NCBI RefSeq assembly: GCF_900156075.1
Contig: NZ_FTMM01000021.1
Location: forward strand, 1-54,254
Direction of reading: 5' to 3'
Length of the DNA stretch: 54,254 bases
Origin: Chryseobacterium sp. RU37D
GTDB taxonomy: Bacteria; Bacteroidota; Bacteroidia; Flavobacteriales; Weeksellaceae
The number at the start of each line of letters is the position of its first letter. Position 1 is the first letter of the stretch. The notes beneath the pieces are model-generated. The model worked only from the letters and a program-made list of their open reading frames with translations, did no database searches and was not told the origin of the DNA. Shown one piece after another: positions 33,301 to 43,264 of this stretch. Made by a program: the position numbers and the translations under genes.

Positions 33301-35109
33301 ATGAATTATAAAAGACATATTTTTTCCACCAGAGTAAGTTGGGATACGGTTTCAAGAGTTATTATTCTAGGCCCGGTGTGTTTGTTATTCATCTTTTTCT
33401 CTTGCAATAAAAATAAAGATGACAGCATTTATTTTGTGAAAATAGATAAAGAGCTTTCTAATGCTAAAACTCCAGATCAGATTAAAAAAATTAATCAGAG
33501 AGAATTACAGAAATATAAAAAATCTAACGATCAAAAGTTTCTTATAAGCAGTAAGTATGCAGAAACTTTCCTGTATCAGGATGATGACCTTAAAAATATT
33601 GCTATTATATATGAACTATTAAAGCTAAATGACGGCCACTATAAGTATGTTACAGTGGCTGGAAATTATTTTCTCGGGCTTAAAATAGAAAACTCTTCCC
33701 CGAAACTCGCCATAGATTTTTTTGACGATGCTATAAAAATTGAAGAAAAAACAAAAACGGATTATTTTTTACCTCATGTCTATCATGCAAAGGGTAGTGT
33801 TTATCATGAAAGAGGAAGTTTTTCTAATGCTTATAATAAGAATTTTAAGGATTCTAAAAAAGATTTTGACTCAGCAAGAAAATATTTTATTAAAGCACTA
33901 AATACATTTAAAAAAACGGATACTCTGCACATTGCATCTATGTATAATAACTTGGGAATGTGTGATGAAGGAACACAAGATTACGAACGAGGAATCAGCA
34001 ATATTCAATATGCCATTAATTTTCTTGGGCAACAAAAAAGGCTTAATGATGAAGAATTGCATTTTCTTTATGTGATGAAAGGAAACTTAGGGGTCTTGTA
34101 TTTTGATAAGAAAAATTACCCGCTGGCAGAAAAATATTTTATTGAGAAATTTAATTTTGATGTGCAGTCAAAGGATCGTACCGGGAGAATTGTCGGAAGT
34201 CTTCGGGATCTTCTGGACGTGTATAAGATTACCAATGCTAAGGAAAAAGAGAATGAAATTATGAATTTTCTGCTTCTTATAAAAGAAGATGTAAAGGGAA
34301 TAAAAACAAAAATAATTGTCAATAGGATACTGCAAAAATATTATTCCGAGAAAAATGATCTTGAGAAAATGAAATTATATTCCAGCCGACTGAATGCGCT
34401 CGATCAGGATTATAATAAAGAAATCAGCACAAAGATTGATTATATTTCCGATGTCCTAAACGGATATATTATTAAGAACATTAATGAAAAATATAATTTT
34501 AAAGTAAAAGACGAAAAAAGGAAAAATATATTTTTATCTATTATAACATTGCTTGTAGCATCGGCTTTTGTGAATATTATTTTTAAAATTAAAAAAAGAA
34601 ACCTCAGAGAAAAAATAAAGCTTCAATATCAGAATGCCATTCTTGAAAACAGTAGGACAAATCTTGAGCATGATATTGAACAGCAAAAGGATAAGATCAA
34701 AGATCTTCACATGAACCTCAATCTGAAAATAGAAGCCGAAAAAGCTTTTCTTGAAAATCTAAAAAAAGTTAAAAAAAACAATAATGCCAATTCTCATGAA
34801 ACGATAAAGGATCTTCTTTTTAAAGTGAGCAGCCTGTTGTTTATAGATGATAAAAATTATAAACCCACAAATGAAATTACAACAGAAAATGAGCAGTTTA
34901 TAGAATATTTATCAGAAAAATATCCATCTTTATCAGAAAGTGAGCTCAAGCTTTGTATTTACTTCAGGATGAGTCTTAATTCTAAAGAGATTTCCCTTCT
35001 GGAAAATATCACTCCTGGAAGCGTAAGGGTATACAAGACTAAAATAAAAACAAAAATAGGTCTTGAAAAAGATCAGGATCTGAATTCGTTTTTAAATACA
35101 ATAAAATAG
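33301..35109 (+). CDS. Lipoprotein-TPR-TM-HTH regulator, copy 2
   Basis: A 602-residue paralogue of the preceding gene with the same order: signal with a lipoprotein-like cysteine near residue 35 (FIFFSCNKNKDD), TPR region (YLP/FLPHVYHAKGSVYHERGSF is the shared repeat), transmembrane helix at about 408-428, coiled coil, and C-terminal LuxR-like HTH (LNSKEISLLENITPGSVRVY). The HTH helices are almost identical in the two copies while the TPR region has diverged and gained an insert near 175-190, so they probably read different signals onto similar DNA sites. The ATG lies one base after the previous stop. Confidence 0.82.
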   Translation: MNYKRHIFSTRVSWDTVSRVIILGPVCLLFIFFSCNKNKDDSIYFVKIDKELSNAKTPDQIKKINQRELQKYKKSNDQKFLISSKYAETFLYQDDDLKNIAIIYELLKLNDGHYKYVTVAGNYFLGLKIENSSPKLAIDFFDDAIKIEEKTKTDYFLPHVYHAKGSVYHERGSFSNAYNKNFKDSKKDFDSARKYFIKALNTFKKTDTLHIASMYNNLGMCDEGTQDYERGISNIQYAINFLGQQKRLNDEELHFLYVMKGNLGVLYFDKKNYPLAEKYFIEKFNFDVQSKDRTGRIVGSLRDLLDVYKITNAKEKENEIMNFLLLIKEDVKGIKTKIIVNRILQKYYSEKNDLEKMKLYSSRLNALDQDYNKEISTKIDYISDVLNGYIIKNINEKYNFKVKDEKRKNIFLSIITLLVASAFVNIIFKIKKRNLREKIKLQYQNAILENSRTNLEHDIEQQKDKIKDLHMNLNLKIEAEKAFLENLKKVKKNNNANSHETIKDLLFKVSSLLFIDDKNYKPTNEITTENEQFIEYLSEKYPSLSESELKLCIYFRMSLNSKEISLLENITPGSVRVYKTKIKTKIGLEKDQDLNSFLNTIK

Positions 35110-35168
35110 ATGGCTCATTCTGCCCGTAATAATGCAGAATTTCTTATCTTCATGTAAGAATAAGTAGT

Positions 35169-35426
35169 ATGAACGAAAACCTGTTAGGCATCATTGCCGG
35201 AATCCTTACTTCAATTTCCATGATACCACAGGTGGTAAAAGTGATCAAGGAAAAAGATGCTGAGAATCTTTCTTTGGTTATGCTTTTTGTACTTATCACG
35301 GGTTTGTCGTTGTGGATTTGGTACGGTTTTCTGAAAGATGAATTACCGATTATTTTATCCAATGCTATTGCTGTTCTTGTCAATATTACGCTCCTGATCT
35401 GTTTTTTTATTTTTAAAAAGTCTTAA
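35169..35426 (+). CDS. SemiSWEET-type transporter
   Basis: An 85-residue membrane protein with three helices (about residues 5-24, 37-56 and 63-82). The first has the PQ-loop motif of SWEET proteins (SISMIPQVVKV) followed by KEKDAENLSL, and the second includes GLSLWIWYG. SemiSWEETs work as dimers and move small sugars along their gradient. It follows the second TPR-HTH gene by 59 bases, perhaps in the same transcript; a functional link is not evident. Confidence 0.9.
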   Translation: MNENLLGIIAGILTSISMIPQVVKVIKEKDAENLSLVMLFVLITGLSLWIWYGFLKDELPIILSNAIAVLVNITLLICFFIFKKS

Positions 35427-35467
35427 GAAGATTCTTCCTTTCGCTTTTTTACGTGTAATAAATAAAA

Positions 35468-35496
35468 AAGCGCTTTCACAAAAAGTAAAAGCGCTT
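35468..35496 (-). terminator. Terminator downstream of the small lipoprotein gene
   Basis: AAGCGCTTT pairs with AAAGCGCTT around a 10-11-base loop. On the minus strand it is followed by TTTTTTATTTATT, so it ends leftward transcription from the gene at 35632; it may also act on the SemiSWEET transcript. Confidence 0.65.
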
Positions 35497-35631
35497 GCAT
35501 TTATGTTGATGTGTTTCTTAAAAAACCGGAACATATTGACTTATACATGGACCTATTAGAATAATCATAAATAATTAGGTGAAGTAGGTCAGTAATTTTT
35601 CATAGTCTTTTGTTTTGGTGTTTGATTCTCT

Positions 35632-36027
35632 TTAATAAGAAGCCATTTTGGTGTTTGGTGAAGAAGTTTTTTCTTTATGATGAAAAAGTACCATATTGTA
35701 ATCTTTTTTGAGGAAAGTAATATCTCCTCTAATATTAGAATACTGGTATTCTGCATCCCCGGCGGTATATTCCGGCATTTCTTCGTTTTTTTTCAGTTCA
35801 TATGTTTTTCCGTTCAGTCGTATTATTGTTGTATTTTGAGTTTTGTTTATAGTTACTTCCAATTGGTCTCCATACTCATCTGTATAGATATTTTTTGTGA
35901 TTTTATCAGTATTGTTATGCTCTATTGCTATGTTCTGCAATGCAATTTCTTCTTTCCCCTGATGCTTACACGCTGTTAAACAGGCCAATATGACAGTGAA
36001 AATGCTGAGGTGGAATAATTTTTTCAT
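35632..36027 (-). CDS. Small lipoprotein, possibly MliC-like
   Basis: A 131-residue protein with a clear lipoprotein signal (lipobox LTAC, Cys20 in CLTACKHQG). The rest is a small beta-rich domain: LEVTINKTQNTTIIRLNGKTYEL, then EYQYSNIRGDITFLKKDYNMVLFH. The pattern of strand, 'Y-S-N' turn and closing strand resembles the lysozyme-inhibitor MliC fold, but the match is weak. It is monocistronic and has its own terminator. Treat the MliC idea as a hint only. Confidence 0.55.
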   Translation of the reverse strand: MKKLFHLSIFTVILACLTACKHQGKEEIALQNIAIEHNNTDKITKNIYTDEYGDQLEVTINKTQNTTIIRLNGKTYELKKNEEMPEYTAGDAEYQYSNIRGDITFLKKDYNMVLFHHKEKTSSPNTKMASY

Positions 36028-36520
36028 AGTGATAAGTGATTTTAAAGTGTTTCATGAATTTTTATATTAATATTTTATAAAAGTACAAATATTTTTAATT
36101 ATGTTATGTTAATTTTGGATAAATTAAACAAAAATCTCTATAATTTTAAAAAAGTAATCGGCTATATGCTCCGAAAAATCATGAAAATAGTTTGAGTTAT
36201 ATTTTATTTTTGATGCAGTAATGAGATATTTCAAATTTTTTAGGAATAAATTGCCCAATATCGACCTGTTCAATTTTAAACCTTCCTTTATATTTTTTCA
36301 TCTTTTAAATTTTCGGCAAAAGTACTGAAAATTCTTTTTTATAAAAATAGCTAATAGTGAATGTGTTAAAATTATAAATTTAAAGGAATAGCAAAATTTA
36401 TATTATATTGTTATTCTGCTTTTTTTTAAGGAAAAAATTAGTTTAATTTATGAGAAAAGAGAGTAATTATTCCCTTACTATATTGACATGTTTTTAGATT
36501 CTTACGGAGCCATTATCTAA

Positions 36521-36853
36521 TCTATTCAAAATACTATAGAAGATGAATCTTATTTTAAGGAAACACATTTTAGAATATCTATTTTGGAAACTATTCTTAA
36601 CATCACCATTTTTTATATTTGCAAAGCAATTAAGCTGAATGGTTATGTCAACCTTAATTATTACTTGAACACATACAGGGTAAGTAATGTTAAAAAAATG
36701 ACCAAGGAAAATGATCTGAATAAAATCACATTAATGTATATTTATACAGCTTCGGGATTTTCAAAATAATCAACTTTCAATAGGGTTTTCAAACAAATTG
36801 AGGGCGTTACGTTTTCTGAATATATCCAAAATCTTAATTTTGATGTGTTGTAA
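36521..36853 (+). pseudogene. Broken AraC-family DNA-binding domain
   Basis: The frame from 36521 reads as an AraC-type HTH domain: EDESYFKETHFRISILETIL, NLNYYLNTYRVSNVKKM, LNKITLMYIYTASGFSK, then an in-frame TAA at 36767-36769, then STFNRVFKQIEGVTFSEYIQ to a final stop at 36851. Intact homologues run straight through GFxSKSTFNRVFK. There is no start codon and no sensor part upstream. The rest of the 36028-36974 gap is AT-rich; a 34-codon leftward ORF at 36197-36301 is too short to support. Confidence 0.75.
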
Positions 36854-36956
36854 AATACCTAATTAAAACTTTTCAGCTTATTTAAAGGAGCGTTAAATAT
36901 TGTTAATATATATAATTTAGTATGAAATTGTTTAGAAATGTATTCAAACTAAAACC

Positions 36957-36964
36957 TACATTTG
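36957..36964 (+). promoter_or_regulatory. -7 element before the two-TM protein gene
   Basis: TACATTTG fits TAnnTTTG and lies 10 bases before the ATG at 36975, so the leader is very short. Confidence 0.4.
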
Positions 36965-36974
36965 CAATTGCAAA

Positions 36975-37367
36975 ATGAGAAATTATATAGTATATTTTTT
37001 AACAAGCCTTTTTCTTCTATTCGTAGTGGAAAGCAAAATCAGTGTTAAAACATTAAGAAACGATTATACCAGTCATAATTCTCATAATTTACCTAAAAGG
37101 GCAAACCGACTTAATCAAACCTACGAAAAGCTATCCATACAACAGTCTTCTGATGACTTGGGAAATGCCTACTCATTAGAGTTTACCGAAGATGATTTTC
37201 ACTTGTCGGATACCTTGCAAATAATTGTGGTTTTTGCAAGTGTTTTCTCATTAGTATATATTTTTGGGCTAAAAAGTTTTAAAAAATTAAAGCCAACTAT
37301 TCATGGCTTTCTATCCAAATTTTCTACTGTTAAAAGATTCATTCTGATTTGTTCTATCAGAATATAG
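36975..37367 (+). CDS. Hypothetical two-TM protein, 130 residues
   Basis: I do not recognise it. An N-terminal hydrophobic stretch (residues 4-19, YIVYFLTSLFLLFVVE) may be a signal anchor, a second helix is near residues 81-100 (IIVVFASVFSLVYIFGL), and the C-terminus is basic. The loop between them is polar. It lies 144 bases upstream of the RND efflux operon, same strand, without a terminator I can see between them, so it may be cotranscribed. Confidence 0.6.
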   Translation: MRNYIVYFLTSLFLLFVVESKISVKTLRNDYTSHNSHNLPKRANRLNQTYEKLSIQQSSDDLGNAYSLEFTEDDFHLSDTLQIIVVFASVFSLVYIFGLKSFKKLKPTIHGFLSKFSTVKRFILICSIRI

Positions 37368-37511
37368 AAAATTTCTTTCTGATATGTTTTTCTGCTGATT
37401 ATTTGGCGGGAAAGCTGCTGCGTTGTGGCTGTAGGTAATCATCACGTCGTAACCATTTTCTATTACCATTTTTTCAATTAAAACATTAACGATTTATATA
37501 AACTCTAGATT

Positions 37512-38594
37512 ATGATGAAAAGAGTTGTCGCAAGCATTGCGCTAAGCAGCCTTTTATTGTTCAGCTGTAACAAGAAAAAAGAAGAAAAAGAAGAAGCTGC
37601 AGTTTATCCGGTTACCACTCCAGTAGTGATGGATACAGTAATTAATAAAGAATATGTAGCACAGATCAGATCTGTAAAGAACATCGAAGTTCGTGCACAG
37701 GAGAAAGGTTTTCTTGAGAAAATCTATGTAGACGAAGGTCAGTACGTTCATCAAGGGCAGGTGTTGTTCCAAATTATGCCCAAACTTTATCAGGCAGAAT
37801 TACTAAAAGCACAAGCTGAAGTAGCACAAGCTACAATCGAATTGAAAAATGCAAGTACATTAGCCAACAATAACATCGTTTCTAAAAACGAAAAAGCAAT
37901 GGCTAAAGCTAAATTAGATGCAGCTAATGCAGAAGCAAATCTGGCTCAGACGCATTTATCATTTACAAACATCAGAGCTCCCTTTTCAGGAATCATCAAC
38001 AGATTACCATTGAAATTAGGAAGTTTGGTTGATGAAGGAGACCTTTTGACGTCACTTTCTGATAACAACGATGTTTACACTTATTTCAACGTTTCCGAGC
38101 CGGAATATCTATCCTATCAGACAAATGCGGCATCAAGGGGAAGCAATCAGGTTTCTTTGGTGATGGCAAACGGAGATCTTTTCCCTCAAAAAGGAGAGGT
38201 TCAGACTATTGAAGGTGAATTCGACAGCGAAACGGGAAATATAGCCTTCAGAGCTAAGTTCCCGAATCCCGCAAAATTATTAAGAAACGGAGAAACCGGA
38301 AAAGTAAAAATGACTTTACCTTTGAAGAATGCTTTAATTATTCCTCAAAAAGCAACGTACGAAATTCAGGATCAGAAATATGTTTTCGTAGTTGGAAATA
38401 ACGGAGTGGTAAAATCCAGAAATATTAAAGTGGCTTATGAGCTTCCGGATGTTTATGTGGTAGGTTCAGGATTAGCAACCGGTGACAAAATCTTGTTAGA
38501 AGGAGTTCAGAAAGTGAAAGACGATCAAAAAGTTCAAGTTAAAGCTCAAGATCCGAAAAAAGTTCTTCAATCATTAAAATTAAAAGCAGAGTAG
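37512..38594 (+). CDS. RND efflux adaptor (membrane fusion protein)
   Basis: A 360-residue periplasmic adaptor with a lipoprotein signal (Cys19 in LLLFSCNKKKEE). The lipoyl halves are visible around residues 57-90 (VRAQEKGFLEKIYVDEGQYV) and after the helical hairpin (FTNIRAPFSGIINRL, about 155-170). The alpha-hairpin is rich in Ala, Lys, Glu (QAEVAQATIELKNA). The beta-barrel and the closing membrane-proximal domain follow (NGETGKVKMTLP). It connects the inner-membrane pump to the outer-membrane channel. It starts the three-gene operon, 23 bases before the pump gene. Confidence 0.93.
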   Translation: MMKRVVASIALSSLLLFSCNKKKEEKEEAAVYPVTTPVVMDTVINKEYVAQIRSVKNIEVRAQEKGFLEKIYVDEGQYVHQGQVLFQIMPKLYQAELLKAQAEVAQATIELKNASTLANNNIVSKNEKAMAKAKLDAANAEANLAQTHLSFTNIRAPFSGIINRLPLKLGSLVDEGDLLTSLSDNNDVYTYFNVSEPEYLSYQTNAASRGSNQVSLVMANGDLFPQKGEVQTIEGEFDSETGNIAFRAKFPNPAKLLRNGETGKVKMTLPLKNALIIPQKATYEIQDQKYVFVVGNNGVVKSRNIKVAYELPDVYVVGSGLATGDKILLEGVQKVKDDQKVQVKAQDPKKVLQSLKLKAE

Positions 38595-38617
38595 GACTCT
38601 ATAAATGAAGCCGTATT

Positions 38618-41600
38618 ATGTTTAAGAAATTTATTCGCAGACCTGTTCTGTCTATCGTAATCTCTTTGATTATCGTATTTATGGGAATTTTGTCTTTGGT
38701 AAAACTTCCAATTACACAGTTTCCGTCTATTTCACCGCCAAAAGTAAATATCACCGCAGAATATCCGGGCGCTAACAACGAATTGTTGATTAAATCCGTG
38801 GTTATTCCGTTGGAAAGAGGTTTAAATGGTGTCCCAGGAATGAAATATATGACTTCCAATGCCGGAAACGACGGGGAAGCTTCTATTCAGGTGGTTTTCG
38901 ACTTGGGAACCGATCCGAATGTAGCAGCTGTAAACGTACAAAACCGTGTATCTTCGGTTGTAAATAAATTACCTCCTTTGGTAGTTCGTGAAGGGGTGAA
39001 AATCACCCGTGAAGAACCAAACATGTTGATGTACATCAACTTGTATAGTGATGATCCTAAAGCCGATCAGAAATTCCTTTTCAACTATGCAGATATCAAC
39101 GTGATGTCGGAATTGAGAAGGGTAAGCGGAGTTGGTTTCGCTGATATCCTTGGAACAAGAGAATATGCAATGCGTATTTGGCTAAAACCAGATAGATTAA
39201 CGGCTTACAGCATTTCAGCAGATGAAGTAATGGAAGCATTAAACCAACAAAGTTTGGAAGCATCTCCAGGTAAAACCGGGGAAAGTTCGGGTAAAAGATC
39301 TCAGTCATTTGAATATATTTTAAAATATCCGGGTCGTTTTAATAATGAAAAAGATTACGGAAATATTATCCTTAAAGCAAAGCCGGACGGAGAATTTATC
39401 AGATTAAAAGATGTGGCAGATATAGAATTCGGTTCCTCAATGTATGATATTTATTCTACACTGAATGGTAAACCTTCTGCGGCGATCACAGTAAAACAAT
39501 CATATGGTTCCAACGCAAGTGACGTTATCAAGAATGTAAAATCTTTGATGGCTGAATTGCAGAAAACTACTTTCCCGAAAGGAATGCATTACGATATCAG
39601 TTATGACGTATCAAGATTCTTGGATGCCTCAATTGAAAAAGTAGTTCACACCCTATTTGAAGCCTTTATTTTGGTGGCAATTGTGGTATACTTATTCCTG
39701 GGAGACTGGCGTTCAACATTAATTCCGGCTTTAGCGGTTCCGGTTTCGTTGGTAGGAACTTTTGCCGTCATGTCCGCATTTGGAATTACATTAAACATGA
39801 TCTCGCTTTTTGCACTCGTAATGGCAATTGGGGTTGTGGTCGATGACGCGATTGTGGTAATTGAAGCGGTTCACGCCAAGATGGAAGAGAAACATTTATC
39901 TCCGTTAAAGGCAACAGAAGAGGCGATGCACGAAATCAGCGGAGCGATTATCGCAATTACTTTGGTAATGGCATCCGTATTTATTCCGATTGCGTTCATG
40001 TCTGGTCCGGTTGGGGTTTTCTATCGTCAGTTCTCTATTACAATGGCTTCTGCGATTATCCTTTCAGGGGTTGTAGCTTTGACATTGACTCCGGCTTTAT
40101 GTGCTTTAATTTTAAAAAATAACCACGGAAAACCTAAGAAAAGAACTCCAATCACCATATTCTTGGATAAATTCAACAATTTATTTACGAAAGGAGCTGG
40201 GAAGTATGAAAGAATGTTGACTAAAACTGTTAAAAAGAAAACATTTACTCTTCCTTTATTATTGGCATTCTGTGCTTGTACATTCTTCCTGAGTAACTCA
40301 CTCCCTTCAGGATTTATTCCTGCTGAAGATCAGGGGATGATTTATGCGATTATCCAAACGCCGCCGGGTTCAACTTTGGAAAGAACAAATCAGATTGCAA
40401 AAGAATTACTACGAGAATCTGAAGGTATCGACGGAGTACAGTCTGTTTCTTCATTGGCAGGATACGAAATTCTTTCTGAAGGTACAGGATCAAACTCCGG
40501 GACATGTCTTATCAACCTTAAAAGCTGGGAAGACCGTAAAGAATCTGCAGCGGAAATTATAGAAAAGCTTGAAGAAAAAGCCAAAAATATTCCTGGAGCG
40601 AATATTGAATTCTTTCAGCCTCCTTCTGTTCCGGGATATGGCGCAGCAGGAGGTTTTGAACTTCGTTTGCTGGATAAAGCCGGAAGCGGAGATTACCACA
40701 AAATGGAGCAGGTGAGCAACGACTTTGTGAAAGAACTTAAAAAGCGTCCAGAGCTAGGTTCTGCATTCACCTTCTATTCTGCAAGTTTCCCTCAATATAT
40801 GCTGAAAATAGATAATGATCTTGCCGAACAAAAAGGTGTGACAATCGAAAATGCAATGGATAATTTATCTACTTTAATTGGTTCGAATTATGAGACGAGC
40901 TTCATTCGTTTCGACAGACCATATAAGGTAATTGTTCAGGCAGGACCTCAATATCGTGCTTTGCCAACAGATCTATTGAAATTGTATGTTAAAAATGATA
41001 AAGATCAGATGGTTCCGTATTCAGATTTCATGCATCTTGAAAAAGTATACGGTCTTTCAGAGATGACCCGACATAATATGTACAATTCAGCACAGGTAAG
41101 TGGAACTCCTGCACCGGGCTATAGTTCCGGACAGGCTATTGAAGCTATTAAAGAAGTGGCAGACAAAACACTTCCGAGAGGTTTCGGTATCGACTGGGCA
41201 GGTATTTCCAAAGATGAGGTAAGCCGTGGAAATGAAGCAATTTTCATTTTCTTAGTGTGTTTAGGATTTGTTTATTTAATTCTTTCTGCACAGTATGAAA
41301 GTTTCATTCTTCCGTTGCCGGTAATTTTATCGTTGCCGACGGGTATTTTCGGAGCTTTCTTATGTTTAAAATTATTAGGATTAGAAAACAACATTTATGC
41401 TCAGGTAGCAATGGTCATGTTGATTGGTCTTTTGGGTAAAAATGCTGTATTGATTGTGGAATTTGCTGTTCAGAAAAAGGCTGAAGAAGGAATTCCTGTA
41501 GCTCAGGCTGCCATTGAAGGAGCTGCAATCCGTTTCCGTCCGATCTTGATGACATCTTTTGCATTCATCGCAGGTTTGATTCCATTGGTAATGGCAACCG

Positions 41601-41812
41601 GACCGGGTGCGGTTGGTAACCGAACAATCGGTACAGCAGCAGCAGGAGGTATGTTGATCGGAACCATTTTCGGATTAATGATTATCCCTGGATTGTACTA
41701 CATCTTCGGAACGATCGCCGACAAATCAAGATTAGCAAGATATGAAGAGGAAAATCCTTTAACAGAACAAACAGAACCGTATCAACACGATGACAAATAT
41801 GAAGATTTATAA
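38618..41812 (+). CDS. RND multidrug efflux pump (HAE1 family)
   Basis: A 1064-residue AcrB-like permease with 12 transmembrane helices and two large periplasmic loops. The proton-relay aspartates are in helix 4 (GVVVDDAIVVIE), and the relay lysine is in helix 10 (GLLGKNAVLIVEF). The opening MFKKFIRRPVLSIVISLIIV and the segment PVSLVGTFAVM are standard. The presence of the DD pair and lysine indicates a proton-driven drug/detergent exporter rather than a metal exporter. The stop overlaps the outer-membrane factor start by 23 bases. Confidence 0.95.
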   Translation: MFKKFIRRPVLSIVISLIIVFMGILSLVKLPITQFPSISPPKVNITAEYPGANNELLIKSVVIPLERGLNGVPGMKYMTSNAGNDGEASIQVVFDLGTDPNVAAVNVQNRVSSVVNKLPPLVVREGVKITREEPNMLMYINLYSDDPKADQKFLFNYADINVMSELRRVSGVGFADILGTREYAMRIWLKPDRLTAYSISADEVMEALNQQSLEASPGKTGESSGKRSQSFEYILKYPGRFNNEKDYGNIILKAKPDGEFIRLKDVADIEFGSSMYDIYSTLNGKPSAAITVKQSYGSNASDVIKNVKSLMAELQKTTFPKGMHYDISYDVSRFLDASIEKVVHTLFEAFILVAIVVYLFLGDWRSTLIPALAVPVSLVGTFAVMSAFGITLNMISLFALVMAIGVVVDDAIVVIEAVHAKMEEKHLSPLKATEEAMHEISGAIIAITLVMASVFIPIAFMSGPVGVFYRQFSITMASAIILSGVVALTLTPALCALILKNNHGKPKKRTPITIFLDKFNNLFTKGAGKYERMLTKTVKKKTFTLPLLLAFCACTFFLSNSLPSGFIPAEDQGMIYAIIQTPPGSTLERTNQIAKELLRESEGIDGVQSVSSLAGYEILSEGTGSNSGTCLINLKSWEDRKESAAEIIEKLEEKAKNIPGANIEFFQPPSVPGYGAAGGFELRLLDKAGSGDYHKMEQVSNDFVKELKKRPELGSAFTFYSASFPQYMLKIDNDLAEQKGVTIENAMDNLSTLIGSNYETSFIRFDRPYKVIVQAGPQYRALPTDLLKLYVKNDKDQMVPYSDFMHLEKVYGLSEMTRHNMYNSAQVSGTPAPGYSSGQAIEAIKEVADKTLPRGFGIDWAGISKDEVSRGNEAIFIFLVCLGFVYLILSAQYESFILPLPVILSLPTGIFGAFLCLKLLGLENNIYAQVAMVMLIGLLGKNAVLIVEFAVQKKAEEGIPVAQAAIEGAAIRFRPILMTSFAFIAGLIPLVMATGPGAVGNRTIGTAAAGGMLIGTIFGLMIIPGLYYIFGTIADKSRLARYEEENPLTEQTEPYQHDDKYEDL

Positions 41813-43241
41813 TAAATATATATCAGCCATCACCTTATCGCTTGTTTTAGCAAGCTGTAAGGCGCCAATGGCAACCGTGGTAAAAGATGAGGTAAAAGAA
41901 AATATTCCTCAAAACTTTAACCAGGAAGATCAGGGTGGCATAAACAATAACAGTGGAACAACACCTTGGAGGCAATTTTTTACAGATCCTAATTTGGTTT
42001 CTTTAATTGAAACTGCATTAAAAAATAATCAAGAGCTGATGATCACTTTGCAGGAAATTGAAATAGCAAAAAGTGGAGTATTAGCCAAAAAAGGAAGATT
42101 AACACCAACGGTTTCTGCAGGACTTGGGGCAGGAGTAAAAAAAGCCGGACGTTATACCAGTGAAGGAGCAGGAGACGCTTCTACAGAAATTGAACCCGGA
42201 AAAGAGATGCCGGATCCACTGGGAAATTTCGGAGGTGGATTGATGGCAAACTGGGAGATCGACATCTGGAAAAAATTAAGAACAGAAAAAGAATCTGCAG
42301 TTGCTCATTATCTTTCAACAGTGGAGGGGAAGAATTTTGTGCTTTCCAATTTAATTGAAGAAGTTGCGGATAATTATTATGAATTGCTAGCCCTGGATAA
42401 TCAGCTGGATATTATTCAGCAATATATCAAGCTTCAGCAAAAAGCTTTGGAAATTTCAAAAATTCAGAAAGAAGCTGCGGCAGCAACTGAGCTGGCTGTG
42501 AAAAAATTTGAAGCTGAATTAGCAAAATCTAAAGCTACAGAATATACTATCCGTCAGGAAATTACTGAAAAAGAGAACGAAATAAATGCTCTTTGCGGAC
42601 GTTTTCCACAACCGATTGTAAGAACTAAAGAAGATTTTATGACAACCATTCCACAAACGGTATATACAGGAATTCCTTCACAGTTGTTGGCAAACCGTCC
42701 TGATATCAAACAAGCCGAACTGGAATTAAAATCATCAAAATTAGATGTAGAAGCAGCCAGAAAAGAGTTTTATCCTTCATTGGAAATCTCTGCAACATTA
42801 GGATTGGAAGCTTTCAAGCCTTCTTACCTGGTGAAAATGCCGGAATCTATTGCTTCAAGCCTTATGGGAGAGCTTGCTGGCCCGCTTATTAACAAAAGTG
42901 CAATTAAAGCCAATTTCCAAACAGCGGATGCAAGACAGATCCAAGCATTATATGAATATGACAAAACAATTTTGAATGCGTATCTGGATGTTGCTAATTT
43001 GATGTCTAAAGTAAAAAACCTTGATCAGTATTATAAACTAAAGTCTGAGGAGACACAGGCTTTGGAGAAATCAATCGATATTGCGAATCAACTATTTAAA
43101 AATTCAAGGGCAGATTATCTGGAAGTTCTTCTGAACCAAAGAGATGCATTGGATGCAAAAATGGAACTGGTAGAAGCTAAACAAAAACAGCTGAGTACAG
43201 TTGTGGATATTTATAAGAGCTTAGGCGGTGGCTGGAAGTGA
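41790..43241 (+). CDS. Outer-membrane efflux factor (TolC/OprM family)
   Basis: A 483-residue outer-membrane lipoprotein channel (Cys23 in LVLASCKAP). The family's two repeats are visible: LIETALKNNQELMITLQEIE near the start, LANRPDIKQAELELKSSKLD in the middle (the conserved NRPDI/A motif), and the Leu-rich helices of the second half. The ATG at 41790 overlaps the pump gene; an ATG at 41799 is also possible. It completes the tripartite pump with the two genes before it. Confidence 0.93.
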   Translation: MTNMKIYNKYISAITLSLVLASCKAPMATVVKDEVKENIPQNFNQEDQGGINNNSGTTPWRQFFTDPNLVSLIETALKNNQELMITLQEIEIAKSGVLAKKGRLTPTVSAGLGAGVKKAGRYTSEGAGDASTEIEPGKEMPDPLGNFGGGLMANWEIDIWKKLRTEKESAVAHYLSTVEGKNFVLSNLIEEVADNYYELLALDNQLDIIQQYIKLQQKALEISKIQKEAAAATELAVKKFEAELAKSKATEYTIRQEITEKENEINALCGRFPQPIVRTKEDFMTTIPQTVYTGIPSQLLANRPDIKQAELELKSSKLDVEAARKEFYPSLEISATLGLEAFKPSYLVKMPESIASSLMGELAGPLINKSAIKANFQTADARQIQALYEYDKTILNAYLDVANLMSKVKNLDQYYKLKSEETQALEKSIDIANQLFKNSRADYLEVLLNQRDALDAKMELVEAKQKQLSTVVDIYKSLGGGWK

Positions 43242-43264
43242 TTATAAATCTTTAATGTTTTAAA

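Noticed and set aside
36197..36301. Leftward 34-codon ORF (MKKYKGRFKIEQVDIGQF...)
   Set aside because: Short, no recognisable family, no promoter or partner; probably chance in AT-rich DNA.
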